15,842 nucleotides of DNA, from NCBI GenBank assembly GCA_910584235.1, contig CAJTZD010000075.1, positions 1-15,842 on the forward strand, read 5' to 3'. The translations under genes were made by a program, and so were the position numbers. Origin of the DNA: an uncultured Acetatifactor sp. Its GTDB lineage: Bacteria; Bacillota; Clostridia; Lachnospirales; Lachnospiraceae. This document shows, in pieces, positions 15,415 through 15,842 of this stretch (position 1 is its first letter; the number at the start of each line of letters is the position of its first letter). The notes beneath the pieces are model-generated. The model searched no databases, had not been told where the DNA came from, and saw only the letters and a list, made by a program, of their open reading frames with translations.

Positions 15415-15842
15415 ATGAAGACAGTCATTATTGGCGGCGTGGCTGGGGGGACGAAAGTGGCTGCAAAGCTGAAAAGGGAAAATCCCCAGGACGAAGTGGT
15501 CATCTATACCAAAGGAAAGGATATCTCCTATGCCGGGTGCGGGCTTCCCTATTATATCGGCGGAGCTATCGAGACGGAAAGCGAGCTTATCGTGAATACG
15601 CCGGAAAAATTCATGGGGCTTACAGGCACCACGGTACATACTCAGAGTGAAGTAGTGGCAGTGGATCCTGCGTCGAAGACCATTTCTGTGCAGAGAAGCG
15701 AAGATGAAGCGGAGGATGTAAAATACGATAAACTTGTAATAGCGGTAGGAGCAGAAAGCTCCGTCCCCCCTGTGGAGGGCACAAAGCTTCCCGGCGTGTT
15801 CACCGTGCGCACGCCCCAGGATGCCATCGGCTGCAGAAAGTA
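15415..15842 (+). CDS. FAD-dependent disulfide oxidoreductase, 5' part
   Basis: The gene runs off the window end; 142 codons are visible. The product begins MKTVIIGGVAGG, an FAD-binding Rossmann motif. It carries the single redox-active cysteine Cys42 in the motif SYAGCGLPYYIGG, characteristic of the CoA-disulfide reductase, NADH oxidase and NADH peroxidase group. The segment YDKLVIAVGAESSVPPVEG is the usual strand leading to the second nucleotide domain. AGGAGG at 15401-15406, 8 bases before the ATG, gives a firm start. Clostridial relatives often carry a C-terminal rhodanese-like domain, which cannot be checked here. It probably works in thiol or oxygen-stress metabolism. It is 70 bases after the ATPase-linked gene, in a return to higher-GC sequence, and is probably a separate unit. 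Confidence 0.9.
   Translation, partial: MKTVIIGGVAGGTKVAAKLKRENPQDEVVIYTKGKDISYAGCGLPYYIGGAIETESELIVNTPEKFMGLTGTTVHTQSEVVAVDPASKTISVQRSEDEAEDVKYDKLVIAVGAESSVPPVEGTKLPGVFTVRTPQDAIGCRK

Overview
The window reads as a stretch of chromosome from a Gram-positive anaerobe of the class Clostridia, most likely family Lachnospiraceae. This is inferred from strong AGGAGG-type ribosome binding sites, roughly 50% GC, and gene content: a membrane-anchored spermidine-synthase-like protein, QueH-type epoxyqueuosine reductase, an AraC-controlled family 2 glycosidase, and a clostridial-style FAD disulfide reductase. No rRNA, tRNA, CRISPR array or transposase was found.

Layout. (1) 226-6591: a good sigma-A promoter drives carA and carB (carbamoyl-phosphate synthase), which overlap by 8 bases. 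A membrane protein with a C-terminal spermidine-synthase-like domain follows 68 bases after carB. (2) 6706-8020: a Fe/Mn superoxide dismutase and queH. The last codons of queH run into a long imperfect palindrome that looks like an inserted or dispersed element. (3) 8099-11246: a divergent sugar module. A GH2 glycosidase lies on the minus strand with its own terminator, and an AraC-family regulator lies on the plus strand. Between them sit a candidate operator palindrome and a tandem array of 123-base units (two identical copies plus a 38-base partial copy). The array abuts the regulator's ribosome binding site and could encode two identical 28-residue peptides. (4) 11332-13263: argS with a clear promoter and a leader of about 130 bases. 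(5) 13368-15344: a tightly linked two-gene unit of lower GC, consisting of an AAA/ABC-type ATPase of the OLD/AAA_15/AAA_21 style and a 205-residue protein with a plausible PD-(D/E)XK nuclease core. (6) 15415 to the end: the 5' part of a pyridine-nucleotide disulfide oxidoreductase gene.

How they work together. The car genes supply carbamoyl phosphate for pyrimidines and arginine. The GH2 and AraC genes look like a locally regulated glycan-use pair, although no transporter is in view. The ATPase plus putative nuclease is the best candidate here for a little-described system. Its organisation resembles ATPase-effector anti-phage modules such as Septu or PARIS, but its effector differs from the HNH or Toprim partners of those systems. 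A defence role is an inference from architecture and context only.
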